From NCBI GenBank assembly GCA_030737835.1, contig CM060850.1:9677877-9741876 (forward strand): a DNA stretch of 64,000 nt, written 5' to 3'. The stretch comes from Acorus gramineus (Eukaryota; Streptophyta; Magnoliopsida; Acorales; Acoraceae). Below the pieces are notes generated by a model that ran no database searches, had not been told where the DNA came from, and saw nothing but the letters and a program-made list of their open reading frames with translations. Made by a program: the position numbers and the translations under genes. Positions 1 to 12,900 of this stretch are shown piece by piece; the stretch's first letter is position 1, and every line of letters begins with the position of its first letter.

Positions 1-519
1 CTTCCTCTCATGTATAATAATTTCATTGCAGTTAATAAAATATAATATTTTCAAGTTCCTCCCAATCACGTTCATTTTTTTGAAGATTTCCAGTTTTCCA
101 CTCTTCCGATTTTTCCTGTGGTTCATCTAATATTTTATGATATTTTCTATATATCCTCCCAAATTATTGTTTTTAAGGATTTAAAATTTAAACAATATAT
201 GTGTTACTATGCCTTATCTAGCAGTAGAATGTTTATGTCTACATGAACCTATAAATACATATTGATCATCACGTAATAACTTATACAGCATCCTTTATTT
301 GTAAAGTGAAATACGTATGTACTAAAGGTCGTAATGTATAGATATTGGAGCTGGTACATGGATACTCGATTCATTTTATAAAGAAGGCAATTAGGCAACC
401 ATAGTGATAATTGTATAGGCAAGGATAGCTTGAGATTTTTTTTTCTAAGAATATCCTTTTAAACTTTCTATCCTATGTTGAAAAAAATAAAAAATGTCAA
501 ATGTATCTTGCACTTGCAG

Positions 520-624
520 GTGCGGGAAGTCATCTTGCATCCATGCTCTTGTGAACTTACTAGCCGAAATGTGAGGGCTATTTCTCAAGTGTCTGAGTTA
601 CGTATGGTATACCTCTCCAATTAA
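520..624 (+). CDS. possible 3'-terminal exon of an unidentified gene
   Basis: A pyrimidine-containing acceptor ending TTGCAG is followed by 34 open codons and a TAA at 622-624. The reading begins VREVILHPCSCELTSRN and has a more protein-like composition than the A/T-rich flanks. I do not recognise the family, and no upstream exon is visible in the first 519 bases. The same piece could end internally at a GT inside ATGGTATAC. It could equally be a fragment carried by a transposon. This is only a candidate exon. Confidence 0.22.
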   Translation: MREVILHPCSCELTSRNVRAISQVSELRMVYLSN

Positions 625-3267
625 CTATTCTTCTATTGTTAGGCTAAAGTAAGAAAAAAAAACTAAAGCCTTTTGTTATATAATAACTGTCTATTGTGAT
701 TTTAATTGTTTCGGTGCTCCTTATCTACATGTCACTCACTTTTGAAACAATCTTGTTTGTAACACTCCTAGAGAAAATTGAATATTTGAATGCCCTTTAT
801 CTACATGTAACACTCTCAATGAGTAGTTGAATGCATATCTTTATTATTTTGTGTCATTCACATGTATTTACAAATGATTTAATAAATAACAAGCATACTA
901 TGTAATTGGATTATTCAGTATGCTGCTGCTGTTGTACTACTATGTAACTGGATTATTCAGTTTGAGTGTTTTTTTTTTTTTAAATTTCTCTATGATGTAA
1001 TAGGAATTGCAAACTATTTTTTTTACACTAAAATTTTGGAATAAATGATAATCTATTTTATGAGTGTGTGTCGGCCTTGATTGCCATAAATGAAATAGTA
1101 GTTGGTGGCCGAGCATGTATTGTGTGCCATAAGGATTTTAGTGATACATGAATTTCTCATAACCTGGTATAAATAGTTTGAAGAGAAGATATATATTTTC
1201 TTAGTATAGATTGAGTTTTATTTGTCCTCCAAGGTGATCTGGGATGGATGATTGGGTTTTTTTCATTTTTTAAAATTAGTTCATGCTATGTTTTCTTAAA
1301 CACTTCAAAAAGAATTCATTGTCTGTTTTATGTTTGGTTGCAAACAATTGAATAATAACAGGTTTCTCATTGTAAATTGTAAATCATTCATGATTCATGA
1401 ATATAAATGGTGTTTGTCAATGAAACTTGTGAATCAACTGTGACAGGTGTTGGTTAATATTTTTGGAAATTTAAATGGTGTTGGTGAATGATTCTGAAGC
1501 TAAGTCCCTAAGTGTATGCTAAATAAGTAGGTTATGAATTGAGTTGCAGGTTTTGATGATCCACCGCTTTCAGAATTGTGTAGCACTTAATTGCAGTAGT
1601 AACTTTTCATATGCATTGGATTATTATATTGATTTGCAGTAGCACAACATCTGATAAAATTGAGTATTAAGTCCTGTTGAATTACAATAACAACATTTGA
1701 CAAATTGCAGTAGCAAGATTTGTTGAATTGTAATAACAAGTTTTGAAGAATTGCATAAACAAGTTTTTACTTATTATTGCAATAATAGGTTTGTACTTTA
1801 ATGAGAGACTGCAAAAATTATTAGTAGTAACCTCATTATTGAGATTGTAAAAATGACACTAGAAACGACTGACAAACATTTTTTATGTAGTTATTACTTT
1901 TGCAAGGGCTTCAACAAATGTGAAGACTCTAGAGAGCTCTTTCTTTGATGTTTATATTAATGACTGTTTAATTTATTTGTTCTTTTAAGCATGTTTTTAT
2001 GTGAATTACTGGAAACAATGTTTATGTCTTTGTTGTGAGGTTTGATTTTTAGATCGCTATTTACTGTGTTATTAGAGTAGGTGATTGTATTGGGTGACAT
2101 ATAAAATGCTAGAAATGCAAGAAATAGGGCTCTCCTGTTTTATTGGATGTTGGTGTTCTTTTGAAGAGGGGCACAATTAACCCAAAATTTTTTATGACAA
2201 TTGAACATTATTCTCACTTCTAGAGCTTGAATATTAAAAAAAAAAAAAATCATTCTTTAGGATTCCTGGTTAGAATTGTTTTTTCAATATTAATTATGTT
2301 TTGAACATTACATCTTAATTTTTTGTTATCATCAAATGATCTGGGTTGGTGATTTCGAAACCCAATTACGACCTCTCATTTCTTGTGTTTTTTATTTGGT
2401 GAATGATCAAAATGAATAGTTAAGTATTTCATATAAGTCTTACATATGATGTAAAAAAATATTTTTGTTCATAGAATTTTGACTTTTTAAAATATAATTA
2501 ATCTTAAAAGTAAAATCAAACTAATTAAATTATTTAGCATCAATGTTTTCAAAAATATGTTTTTTAATGTGCATTTGCACATGTTTTTTTTATTTTTTCC
2601 TTTGTGTGTATTTGTTTTTTTGGGAAAAAAGCGTATGGAACACTTACTACTATGATATGTTTTTTTTGCATGTTTAACACCATGTATCATTTTTATCTTC
2701 CGATTAGTTAAGCTATTGGTGTTTGCCTAAGGTTCTTAAATAGTTATTAAGAACTTTTGACCTAAGATTAAGCTATTAAGGTTAAGTTATAATAAGATCA
2801 AGGTAAAGACTTTAATTTAACATAAGGTTAAGGACTTTTGACCTAGGTTCTTATATAGTTATGTCCTGAATAAAAGCTGAAACACCATTTATTATAATCA
2901 AAGATAAATATATGACATACACTATACATATATATGTCTTATCAAAAAATCAATTCATTTGGGTTTCTATTCAAATATGTATTTCATTATACAATCAAAA
3001 TTAAAATAATATGTTGTGCAGCATATAATTTAAAACATAAATATCGAGTATCTTTATAGAAAATGTGAATATTTTGATTAAATGGATGAATTAGTGGACA
3101 TTAGGTTTTTAATATTTAAAGTCATAATCATGAAGATGTTATTGCAACTAAATTATTTGATATGAATACTGCGATTCATTACCAATTAGAACAAAAATTT
3201 GTACAAAAATTGTGTGAACAATATATGTTATATATTATATAATATATGTTCAACCTTAGAACACAAA
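625..3267. other. A/T-rich intergenic DNA, no gene seen
   Basis: No open reading frame here looks like a gene. At about 1555-1800 there are imperfect repeats of a unit resembling GAATTGCAGTAACAAG, roughly 30-45 bases apart and diverged. At about 2700-2870 short elements such as GGTTAAG and ACTTTTGACCTA recur. Nothing else can be called. Confidence 0.5.
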
Positions 3268-3351
3268 CCGATCTTAGCTCAGTTGGTAGAGCGGAGGCCT
3301 GTGCAAAGCAGATAAATCCTTATGTCGCTGGTTCGAATCCGGCAGGTCGGA
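3268..3351 (+). tRNA. tRNA-Tyr-like gene with intron, probably decayed
   Basis: The acceptor stem CCGATCT/AGGTCGG, the D arm (GCTC...GAGC) and the T arm (GCTGG TTCGAAT CCGGC) all fold. The body matches plant intron-containing tRNA-Tyr, which starts CCGACCTTAGCTCAG. The anticodon region is altered: where GAGGA-CTGTA-G is expected, GAGGC-CTGTG-C is read. This breaks the last anticodon-stem pair and turns the GTA anticodon into GTG. A short intron-like insert (AAAGCAGATA) sits where the tRNA-Tyr intron lies. Boxes A and B look usable and a T run follows, so transcription is possible, but tyrosine decoding is doubtful. Probably a pseudogene. Confidence 0.72.
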
Positions 3352-3360
3352 TTTTTTTTT
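3352..3360 (+). terminator. RNA polymerase III T-run terminator
   Basis: Nine T residues begin one base after the tRNA-like acceptor stem, as expected for a Pol III terminator. Confidence 0.7.
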
Positions 3361-3702
3361 ATTATTATTGATTTTTTAAAATTAAATTATCTTAATTGTT
3401 TCCTTAATTTAAAACATATCAATTATCATTACACAAATCAATATGTTATGATGCAAATTTGATTTTTCAAATTTAAATTAAATCATCTTAATTTTTTTTT
3501 CTTTTAAAATATGACAATTAAATCAATAAACAAATCAATATGTTTCAGAAAATCACGGATGATTTTTGAATAAAATTATCTCTATTTTTATTTTTAAAAA
3601 AAATATTTTGGTGTAACTAATCTTTCTTCCAAATATCCTTCTCTCCTTTAAGACCCTAATTTTCTGTGCCCCTCCTTCCAAGAAATCGAATTCTCTCCGA
3701 CG

Positions 3703-6700
3703 ATGACGACAATCGTGGACACATCGGACGAGGATCCGCTGCTCGCCGCCGTCCTAGTCATTGCCGGGCTCGCCTGCGACGACGACGAACCCGAGGTGAA
3801 GTGTTTCTATGGGAACGTCATATTTTGATGTGTTTTAAATGCTGCTATGGCTGTCTGTTATATGTGTTTAAATATGAAATTTGTCGTTTGGGTGTTAAAC
3901 TTATAAAAATGAATTTATTCTGTCTTACTTTAGCTCGCCGGGCCTTCGGGTGACCACACTTCAACACCGTCGCCAGAAGGAATGCCGACCTGGGTTGGTA
4001 TACTCGTCAAAACCTCTTACTTTAGCTCGCCGGACCTTCGGGCGACTACACTTCAACACCGTCGTCAGAAGGAATGCCGACCAGGTTTGGTACACTCGTC
4101 AGAATCTCTAGCAACTATCATTCACCATCGTCATCAGAGGGAATGCCGACCTCGGGGTGGGTTTTCGTTTACTGCTACAGTACATAAATTTTTTTTTTTT
4201 AAAAAAAAGGGTGGGTTTCTTGTAACTCAGGGTGCGGATATCGACGCCCAAAGTTAAAAAGTTGAAAATATGTTTGAATCCGTGTTTGAAAATTTTTAAC
4301 TTTTTACAAACTTAGAATTTATCCAAACACAATCCAAACAGTTTGGTTTGTGGTATTCTGAAGTGGATTTTGATTTCATCCTAAAATTAATTGGAAGTAT
4401 TAAAATTTAAACAAAGATTATATGAAAACTGTTAAAATCTGAGTGGAAGTGTGGGTTCCGCTTGATTCAAAATCATGACTAATTCTACTTGTGATTCCCA
4501 TCATACCTCTCCATTAAATGCATCATATTCAAAATTATAATTCATATTTTTAATAAACGGAATAATTAATTATATACTATTTTTTATTTTTTTATTTTTT
4601 TGTCTTGTACACTTCAAGAAATTTTGATATTTAATATAGTGTAACTCGCAATTTATTTAGGTAGAAATGCTAATTTGTTTACATATTTGGTTATTTTATA
4701 TAATTTCATTTATTTCAACTTTGAAATTTTATTGTATTAGTATTGTTTATGTTTCTTACCATTGTTGTATGGGTAAGAACATTTAATTTTTAAAGTATAT
4801 GTACATGACTATTAATTAGGGACGTTTTGGTATTTATTTAATAAAAAATCATCGATCATTTTTCATGCGCGAACTAGACACTGGAAAAAATAAATTTGTA
4901 TAGGAATCCATAGGCCAACCAACAATTTAATTATTTTTTTTTATAGGTTGCGGAGCAGCAGGTGGCAAGGGTATGCATGGAGGCTGAAGAGTATATTGTG
5001 TTGGGAAGATGGTTGGACCTCGTGTCTCTCATGCTTTCATCGGCTGAATTCTTATTTTCGCGAGCGCCGAAGGAAGGTCAGATATTTTGTATAATGTAGT
5101 GAAGAAATTAATCATTAGTGATAAGGAAAATGTTGAAGTCATTCGTGCTATTAATTTTGCATACGGAATACATTTTAATTTTTTTTTTTTTGGGAATATA
5201 TATTTGTCTAATGAAAGTGCATGCTTTTCATTTTCATTCATGTCAGTATGTTTTTCATAATAAAGTAACATTGACATAGAAGAGTATATGAGATATATTT
5301 CATATAATGTGTTAGATGGTGTGTCGTCTGACTGCAGAAAAGTAAGTGTATCAGCACCCTTACTAATAATGAGTTAACCAGCTTCCTAATTTATGTTTGT
5401 TTTGAATAAGTTGCCTGGATGATGGAATTAATGGAGGTCTTGTTTCTTCATAAAAACAAAAGCAAGTAGAATGATCATATTTATATTCAGTTTTTTTGGT
5501 TGGGGACTGCATTTTTCCAGATCTGCGACATGATAAAGTAAGGTCTTGTACAACCATTAGAGGAAATAGTACTTGATGTATTAATGCCTTAAGAAATTCG
5601 GATTAGGTTATTCTTTCATGTGGGTACTTACACAGTGACATTAGAATCCACAAATCATTGTCAGATATTGGCACTGGTTGATGTCCATAGGTCTATTTAC
5701 TGTCCCTAATTTAGATAACTAAAATTGTTCCTGTTCAAGGAGGTCATGATGAATAGTGGCATACAAGTGACCTTCATATCAATTCCTGTCTGCTTGTAAT
5801 AGTGGAATTGGTATGTAAATCTCAATCTCATTGCAATATGATTCGTGGTTCTTACTCAATGCGTGGTTTATGTGGTCACACATTTTGTGTGTTTTTTGGT
5901 TTTCTTTTCCAAGCCCTACATAATGCAGTTGAGTGGTTGGAGGTCGCATATGATGAGATCGAAAATGAAAACTATGATCTGGAAGCTATTGCTATGATAG
6001 TGTTTGATGCATCTATTTCCATCATAATGTTTGGCTATTGCTACTTGTGTGGTGTAATTAGACAATTTAATGCGACAATCAAATATGGTGACTCTGCCTT
6101 TGCTCGGCTGGTTAAAGTGGATTGTATCAGTGGTTTTAATGCAATAGGTTTAAACTATAATTTGAGCAACTACATGAAGCAAAGTTGCTTTGTTTTCATA
6201 ATATGATTTTTGAGATTTGGAAATAATTTATGACTGGAAGAAACACAGAATTAATATGGTCATCTGCATGGAAATGAACTGCACAAGTTTTATCCATATT
6301 TATGTTTATTGTCATGTGAATTCTTATTAGATTGTTCATGACATACTTTGCTTCCTTATATGGCATGACAGAGGTGGTGGGTATTTTCACCATTATCTGC
6401 AACCTTGTGGCAAAAGCTACTAACCTGGAAGAATCAATGGAGATGGTGAGGCTCATATCTGCCAAGGTCACCCAACAACCGACTGACAAGCCACATTTGC
6501 GCTTGCAGATGTAACGCGAATAACCCATCACTCTATAAGATATTTTATATTTTTATTGGATCTATTATCTTACCCTTAACTCTCCTCGTGTCAGCTTGAT
6601 GCATTTGTTCAGCGTACCAAAGAACCCTTACAGCAGATTCTTTGTTTTTAAAAAGGCCCTCGACTTGACTGTGGAGGGGAAAATTACTGACAGCATCACT

Positions 6701-8935
6701 CCTTTGTGCCACGATGCTGATAAATTCTCGAAACAATGGAACATTGGAACCTTGGATCAGAGGGCACTCTTTCTATCCATTTCCAGTGTTCTAAAGGATA
6801 AAAGGTTTATATAATTCTTGGAAATCTAATTGCATCATAATATTTGTGATCCCTCCCCTTCCCTTTCCAATTATTATTAATTTCATTCATCTGTATTTCT
6901 AAAATGCAGCTGGCCGCCACCGCCAAAAGATTCCTTCTATTTCTTGACAAAGTATTTGGCTACATTTGTGGGGAAGATGCATATACAATGAGTGAAGCCA
7001 AAGAGGTGGCTGTGCGAGCTATTGTGGAGTTTGTGAAGTCTCCTGACAGGTTTCAGGTATTTGCTTCTGGAGTAGAACATATCAATCTACCATTTTAATA
7101 AATTTCTATGGTATACTGGAATTTTGATGCCCCTTTTCCCTCTTCTTCTTCTTCTTCTTCTTTTTTTTTTTTGCATTTTAATGTATATTTGTCCCAAGCA
7201 ATATGTCAGACTGACATGATAATGAACAATTCATAACTTGAACCCCTAACTTTCTCTATATATAAGTGGAAGCTATGTCACAAACAAAGTACTACTTTGA
7301 TAAACTGTTCATTTCTCTAATTGCAACTGTATAAGGTATTGTAGCTCCAATTTTGACATTAATGTTACTGTACTACCAATATGCACTCGTGATCCAATAA
7401 TATGTTTTGCAGTGTGATTTGCTAGATATGGCTGCTGTGGAGCAATTAGAGAAAGATGAAAAATATGCACTGATGTATCAGCTGTTGAAAATCTTTCTCA
7501 CCCAGAGGCTTGATGCTTACCTTGATTTCTATGCTGCCAATTCCACTTTGCTGAAAAGCTATGGTACAACTAGTATCTTCTATAAAAAAAAATTTAATAG
7601 GTTATCTTCTATAATCCTGCTTATCTACGAGCAAAATAATGATTATTTATTTTTTATAATATTTGTTTATGAACAATTGGTTTAATAGGTTTGGTCCATG
7701 AAGATTGTATTACAAAGATGAGGTTAAAGTCATTGGCTGATCTTGGTTCGAGTGGTTCTGGCGTGATTCCGTATTCTCTCATTAAAGACACTTCATGTAA
7801 CCTATATCTCATCTCCTTCTGTTATCTTCATTTTTTTCACCTTGTTTATACTTGCTGATCTTCACTTAGGACATGTCTATACAGATTAGTGATGCAGAAG
7901 TGAAGTTTTGGATAGTTAAAGCGATAAGAGCTCAACTATTTGATTGTAAAATGGACCAGGTGAATCAAACTGCCATAGTGAGGTAACTGCTTTTTTTGTT
8001 CTGTTTTTTTTTCATTTTATTCATTCAGGGTCCGTTTGTTTCAATGTAAAAGTAGTTTTATGAGCAACTTTTCCTGAAAAAGCAGTTTTATTGTGATGTT
8101 TGGTTGTTTGAAATAAGTGGTCAACATAAATCTACTTACAAGTTACAACAACCACCCAGAACTTTTGATATTCTGATATTTTTTTGCTCAATATGTTTAT
8201 AAATATCAGAACTATCCTTGTTTTAGTTTTTAAACCATTGTTAATTTTATTTCTATATATAAAATACCAAAAAATATACCCTTAGTTTGTGGATACCACA
8301 AATGCCCACATGGAAATAATTCTACTACGTACCGAACATTGAATTTAGACGCCATTTTCAGAAAAACTAATCCAGTGATAATTATTTACAGGAAAAATCA
8401 AACTACTGCAGAACAAATTGAGGTGGTGATAGCTGTTTCAGAAAGAGTGGATAAAAATGGACTTGAACCAAGGTTCTGTTCTTATTCATGCTTCCGATTG
8501 GAAACATTTTATTTTGTTCTCTTGTCTTTTTCATTTGATTCATTCTTTACACGCAGCCTGGATACTGAGCATGTGCTTGGCCTGCCATGGTGGGAAGCCC
8601 TTCGATTGAAACTTGGTTCTTGGAGGGTAAGTTAATTTATACATAGACCATAGTTTCCAAAAAAAAATGAAAAAGTTATAAGAGGTTTCAGTTGGCTGTA
8701 GAGATGCTGCATTTGATCATCACCTGACTTTACCTTTATATTGGAATCATGTGGTTTATAACTATAATTCGATAAGATGTTATATATTATCTTCTTCAAC
8801 TGGTTTTTGTTGAAGTGTTGGTTATCATTCGTTTCTCATGACCAGGATAACGTTGCAAGTGTTTTCAACACTGTTCAATCCAATACGACAGCTGAAGAAA
8901 GCGCGCAAGCATTGGAGGGTTTGATTATACAATGA
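3703..8935 (+). CDS. EIF3M: eIF3 subunit M (PCI-domain protein) with a frameshift; probable pseudogene or sequence error
   Basis: Subunit M of translation initiation factor 3, which helps load the 40S ribosome in the cytoplasm; the family carries a C-terminal PCI domain. Exons read: 3703-3795, 4947-5076, 6372-6510, 6595-6804, 6910-7056, 7413-7563, 7689-7796, 7885-7982, 8392-8472, 8557-8626, 8846-8935. The start MTTIVDTSDEDPLLA matches the plant eIF3m N-terminus. Later landmarks are FTIICNLVAKA, AKVTQQPTDK, FLTKYLATF, YQLLKIFLTQRLDAYLDF, LVHEDCITKMRL and CKMDQVNQ. Exons 1-4 are in phase. In exon 5, FLTKYLATF and GEDAYTMSEAK are one base out of frame at about 6965-6968, where a T seems missing, and the first frame then hits TGA. 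The exon 7 donor (phase 1) does not fit the exon 8 acceptor (phase 0). Exons 8-11 are in phase to TGA at 8933-8935. The family identity is firm; functionality is not. Confidence 0.85.
3926..4160 (+). repeat. 92-bp tandem repeat in eIF3m intron 1
   Basis: A G/C-rich unit containing TAGCTCGCCGG, CTTCAACACCGTCG and AGAAGGAATGCCGACC is repeated from 3926 and from 4018 (period 92). A truncated third copy starts at about 4110. It lies inside intron 1 and is far richer in G+C than the rest of the intron. The short open frames across it are by-products of the repeat. Confidence 0.75.
8029..8391. mobile_element. possible MITE in eIF3m intron 8
   Basis: The intron between 7982 and 8392 starts, after a T-rich stretch, with GGGTCCGTTTGTTTC, a motif resembling the ends of plant hAT-type MITEs. 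ATGTTTGGTTG-like text follows. I could not find a clear matching inverted end or a target duplication, so this is a weak call. Confidence 0.3.
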
Positions 8936-9947
8936 GAGGATGCAAAGGTCCTTCAGAGTTTAATCAGCTTCTGCACAGTTCAAAGATCAGTGTGGGGGTG
9001 AAGACTTATCCCACATATTGTGATTTGGGACAGTTTTGTAGTTCAATAGCATGTTTTGGTTTCAGAATTGTTATCCATTGCCATTTGGAGCTGGTTTACT
9101 AATGTGTTTTGGTTGAATTGTGTGTTGAACAGTTGCTTTAACAAGTTTTTTTTTTTTTTTTTGACCAATGCCCCGGATATCAGCAGGTTAAGCCTAAAAC
9201 AAAATTGTTTTAATTTGGACATTCTTGGACATTCATCAAATAATATCAAAACCATTTGTAACATTTTTTTTGAGTCCCATGAAAATTTTACTGTAATGCA
9301 TCATTCATGCCTCCATCATCATTAATCAATGATGTGTATCAATGCATGGGGTTATATTATTGTGTACGGGGAAAAATCATTTTTTAAAAAAAATATTTAA
9401 TTGTATCTCATTATATATTTTATTTGGGAGTACATAATTTTAAAAAGAAAACTGGTGTGAACTGCGAATGGGAGATGCAAAGGTGGGGTTGACATATCAT
9501 CTTCCTTAATCAATGAGTCTAATTTTGAGAGTAAATCAAATATTCTAGCTCACTGAATGAACTTTTTACATCAATTTAAGCTCCAATTCGAAGGTCTCTT
9601 CAATTATAATGTATGAGAATTCATCAAGAATGATGAAAACAAAACACAAAATGACTATCTTAATATGCTTTGTTCACACATAATAGATGATCTTAATATA
9701 CTTTATCAAAAAGGTTTGTGTATATGGAGCAGAAGAAGAAAAATTGTTCATATCCTTCACACTTGATAAGTTCTGTTCAATATGACAGCAGATTGATCAG
9801 TTAATGAAAAGCAGTCTCTAAAAGCAAAAAATGGCACATTCAAAGAGAAGACCAGCAGAAATCACGTTTCAACAGCTATCCGATATTACCGGTTGCTCTC
9901 CTGAACATGTTAGCTGTAGTGTTTCATTTGCTCTTCTGTTCATTTAT

Positions 9948-12900
9948 CTAATCCAATCCAACTCCAAAATCTGATTTTGGTCCATCTTGTAGTTGTCGCC
10001 TCACTAACGCGGTATAAATGCCATCCTTATTGAGCAGCTCATCATGCGTGCCGCTTTCAGCTATCTGTCCATCAGATATAACAGCAACTGTGTCTGCGCT
10101 TTTGACGGTAGAAAGCCTGTGTGCTATCACAAGAACAGTTCTTCCCTTCATCAAGGAATCCATGGCATCCTGTATTACAAAAGAATATTATATGGGTCAG
10201 TTTGATAATCATTTTCATTTATCTTCTATAGGAGTCATCCAAATATATGACAGCTTAATTTTTTTTTTGTTCTTTTGGTCATTATGGGTGACCCAAGCAG
10301 AATTCTCATTAAAAGTGGATTATTAAGGAATGGGGAATTCTTATTTCTGAACCAAAGTCTAAATTGGCCCATAAACACAGAAATCATGCATGAAGTACTT
10401 AGTTTTCGATAATCATAGAAGTTCTATTGTCAAACAATAAAGACCATGGTTTATATTATTATTATTATTATTTTGATGACGGAGGGACCTTCCGTGGCTG
10501 ATCTTATGGTCAAGCTGGAAGGCTACTTTCACCGGTAAAATGAAAAAAAAAAAAAAACATAGCATATAGTTTTAATAGTAATGGTCCGGCTCATTACGTC
10601 TTCAATAAGACCTGTGTGTATCATCTGATGTACCAGTTTATTTATTTATCTATTTATTTCCAGATTCAAAATATATTTATATTTTGTAATTTATTGTTAT
10701 ATAAAAGACCACTCAAAATGACTAAAAACTCTCCATAACAATTTGTTGGTTTATCAGAACATAAAATTATGGATTGTTCATTAATATGGCTGTTTTGTTA
10801 TACTTTTCTTGCACTACGAAATCATGTTGAGTTTAAAAGGGTACACCAAAACTTTAGGAAGAATGCAACATTTTCTAAGACCAAAGTATTTGAAATAATC
10901 AATTTTATTTACCTGGACCAGATATTCACTCTCAGCATCAAGCGCACTCGTGGCTTCATCCAGTAAAAGAACCCTTGGATTCATCAATAAAGCTCTTGCA
11001 ATTGCTACTCTTTGTTTCTGGCCTCCGGAAAGCCTTATCCCACGTTCCCCAACATGGGTTTTATATTGGTCTGGAAATTTTGATATGAACTCATGAGCAT
11101 TTGCCATTTTCTGCAATTATTGGCACAATCAAAAGTTAGAAAGAGTGGAGAGGGAGACAATGCAGATGATGAAATGGGAAGGATCAAAGAAATTTACAGC
11201 AGCATTTTCTATATCGGTGCTGTTTGCTTTACCATCAAGTCCATAAGCAATGTTTTCCTCTATTGAACAGTTGAATAGAACAGGTTCTTGACTCACTATG
11301 CTGACCTGTGATACTAAAAAAAATGAGGCCCAACAATTTTTGATAGCAAAGATTAAATGGAAACTGAAGGTAGATATAATTGGAAGTTAACAAAATCTTT
11401 GACACGGAGTTCATACCAAACTAGATATTCATACAATACAACTACTACAAAAACATTAGAATACACTAAGCATTTTCTACAATTGAGATGAAACTGGGTA
11501 TGAACTATTTAAATGGGTGTTAATGCTCTTGTATGTGAACATGGTTGCAGATAAATGGAATGAATGGAGTCTTCTAACGAGTGAGATTTGATGTGAAGTA
11601 GGTAAGAAATGGTAGATGAAATGGCTTAAGGTTAAAGAATCAGAGAAGAGGAGAGGTGATAAAATCTTGACTTGTCACTTTCCATCACAGGAAAAAACAA
11701 AGGAAAAAATGATTTCATTTCCATTGGTTCCCATTTGACCAGATTCCATCACTTTCCTTCATTTTCCATGCAAGATTGCACACAAACACATACACAGTCT
11801 CCATTTTTAGGCGTCACACGAAAAAAATATGCCCACCACATATCACCTGTTTGTGAAGATGCTTGTGCGATATCTCCACCAAGGGGACCCCATTTAGCAA
11901 GATTTTCCCCTTCATAGGGTCATAAAATCGTTCAATCAAATTCGCTATCGTTGTCTGCAGTAGAAAGAGGGGAAAAAAAAATTAGACGAGAACGGGTGTG
12001 ATGTTTGAGACTTGAGAGTATAGGAAAGTAACATAGTAAACAGGTAAAGATATATGATTACTTTTCCACCACCACTTGGTCCAACAAGAGCAACTTTTGA
12101 ACCAGGTCTCAACTTTAATGTTATCCCCTGCAAGGTACAGAATTTTATTAAAAGAATTTTTCAACTAACCTCCCAATGTCAATCTACTCGTTAATGTGCT
12201 TTAATTGATAACAAAAGTATCTCATGTAATTTACAGATTTATTGATAAACACATCAAAGAAAGAGGGGAGTTAAGATATCTAAACTTGGAGATACACATG
12301 CAGATTAGGATTTAAGCTTATGAAGTTCTCTTTTAATGTGAAATATTGAACACTTCCATACATTTCAAATTTGACTCGTGCATATATAATAAACAGCTAT
12401 GATTCCGATGAACACAGAGTTTTCAAGATTGCAATTTCTTCAACTTAAAAATATATCATTAACTAAAAACTGAAGTATACAGATTGGATTGCCAATAATT
12501 TTTTCCCCAGATTGATATCAAGCCACTGCAAAAAGGTTACACATTTTGTTTGAAAAGAACATTTCATATTAGAGATAACCCACAAAAGCAGCGATATTCC
12601 ATCAGACCATCTTAGTTCGTCATTAATGATTCACTGTATTATGATAAAACATAAATGGGATAATGTTATATTCAATAATGGAGGCCGAAAGGTCTCTTAT
12701 ATAAGATACAAGATGTAAAAACCCTAAAAACAAAAAAGACCAAAATACCCATGACAAAAATTCTGAGTCAGGCGTTGCTCCTGAACCCCCGTGCGCCCAA
12801 TCGGCGATTCCCCATATGGGCCAGATATTGGGCCTATTTCCTCCCGCCCCGGGGGGGGGGGGGCTGCGGCCCATAGGGGGCGTTGCCCCCCAACCCCCGG

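Noticed and set aside
3666..4257. Two plus-strand open frames (95 and 91 codons) at the eIF3m start
   Set aside because: They run in other frames over eIF3m exon 1 and the 92-bp intron repeats. The true exon 1 frame starts at 3703.
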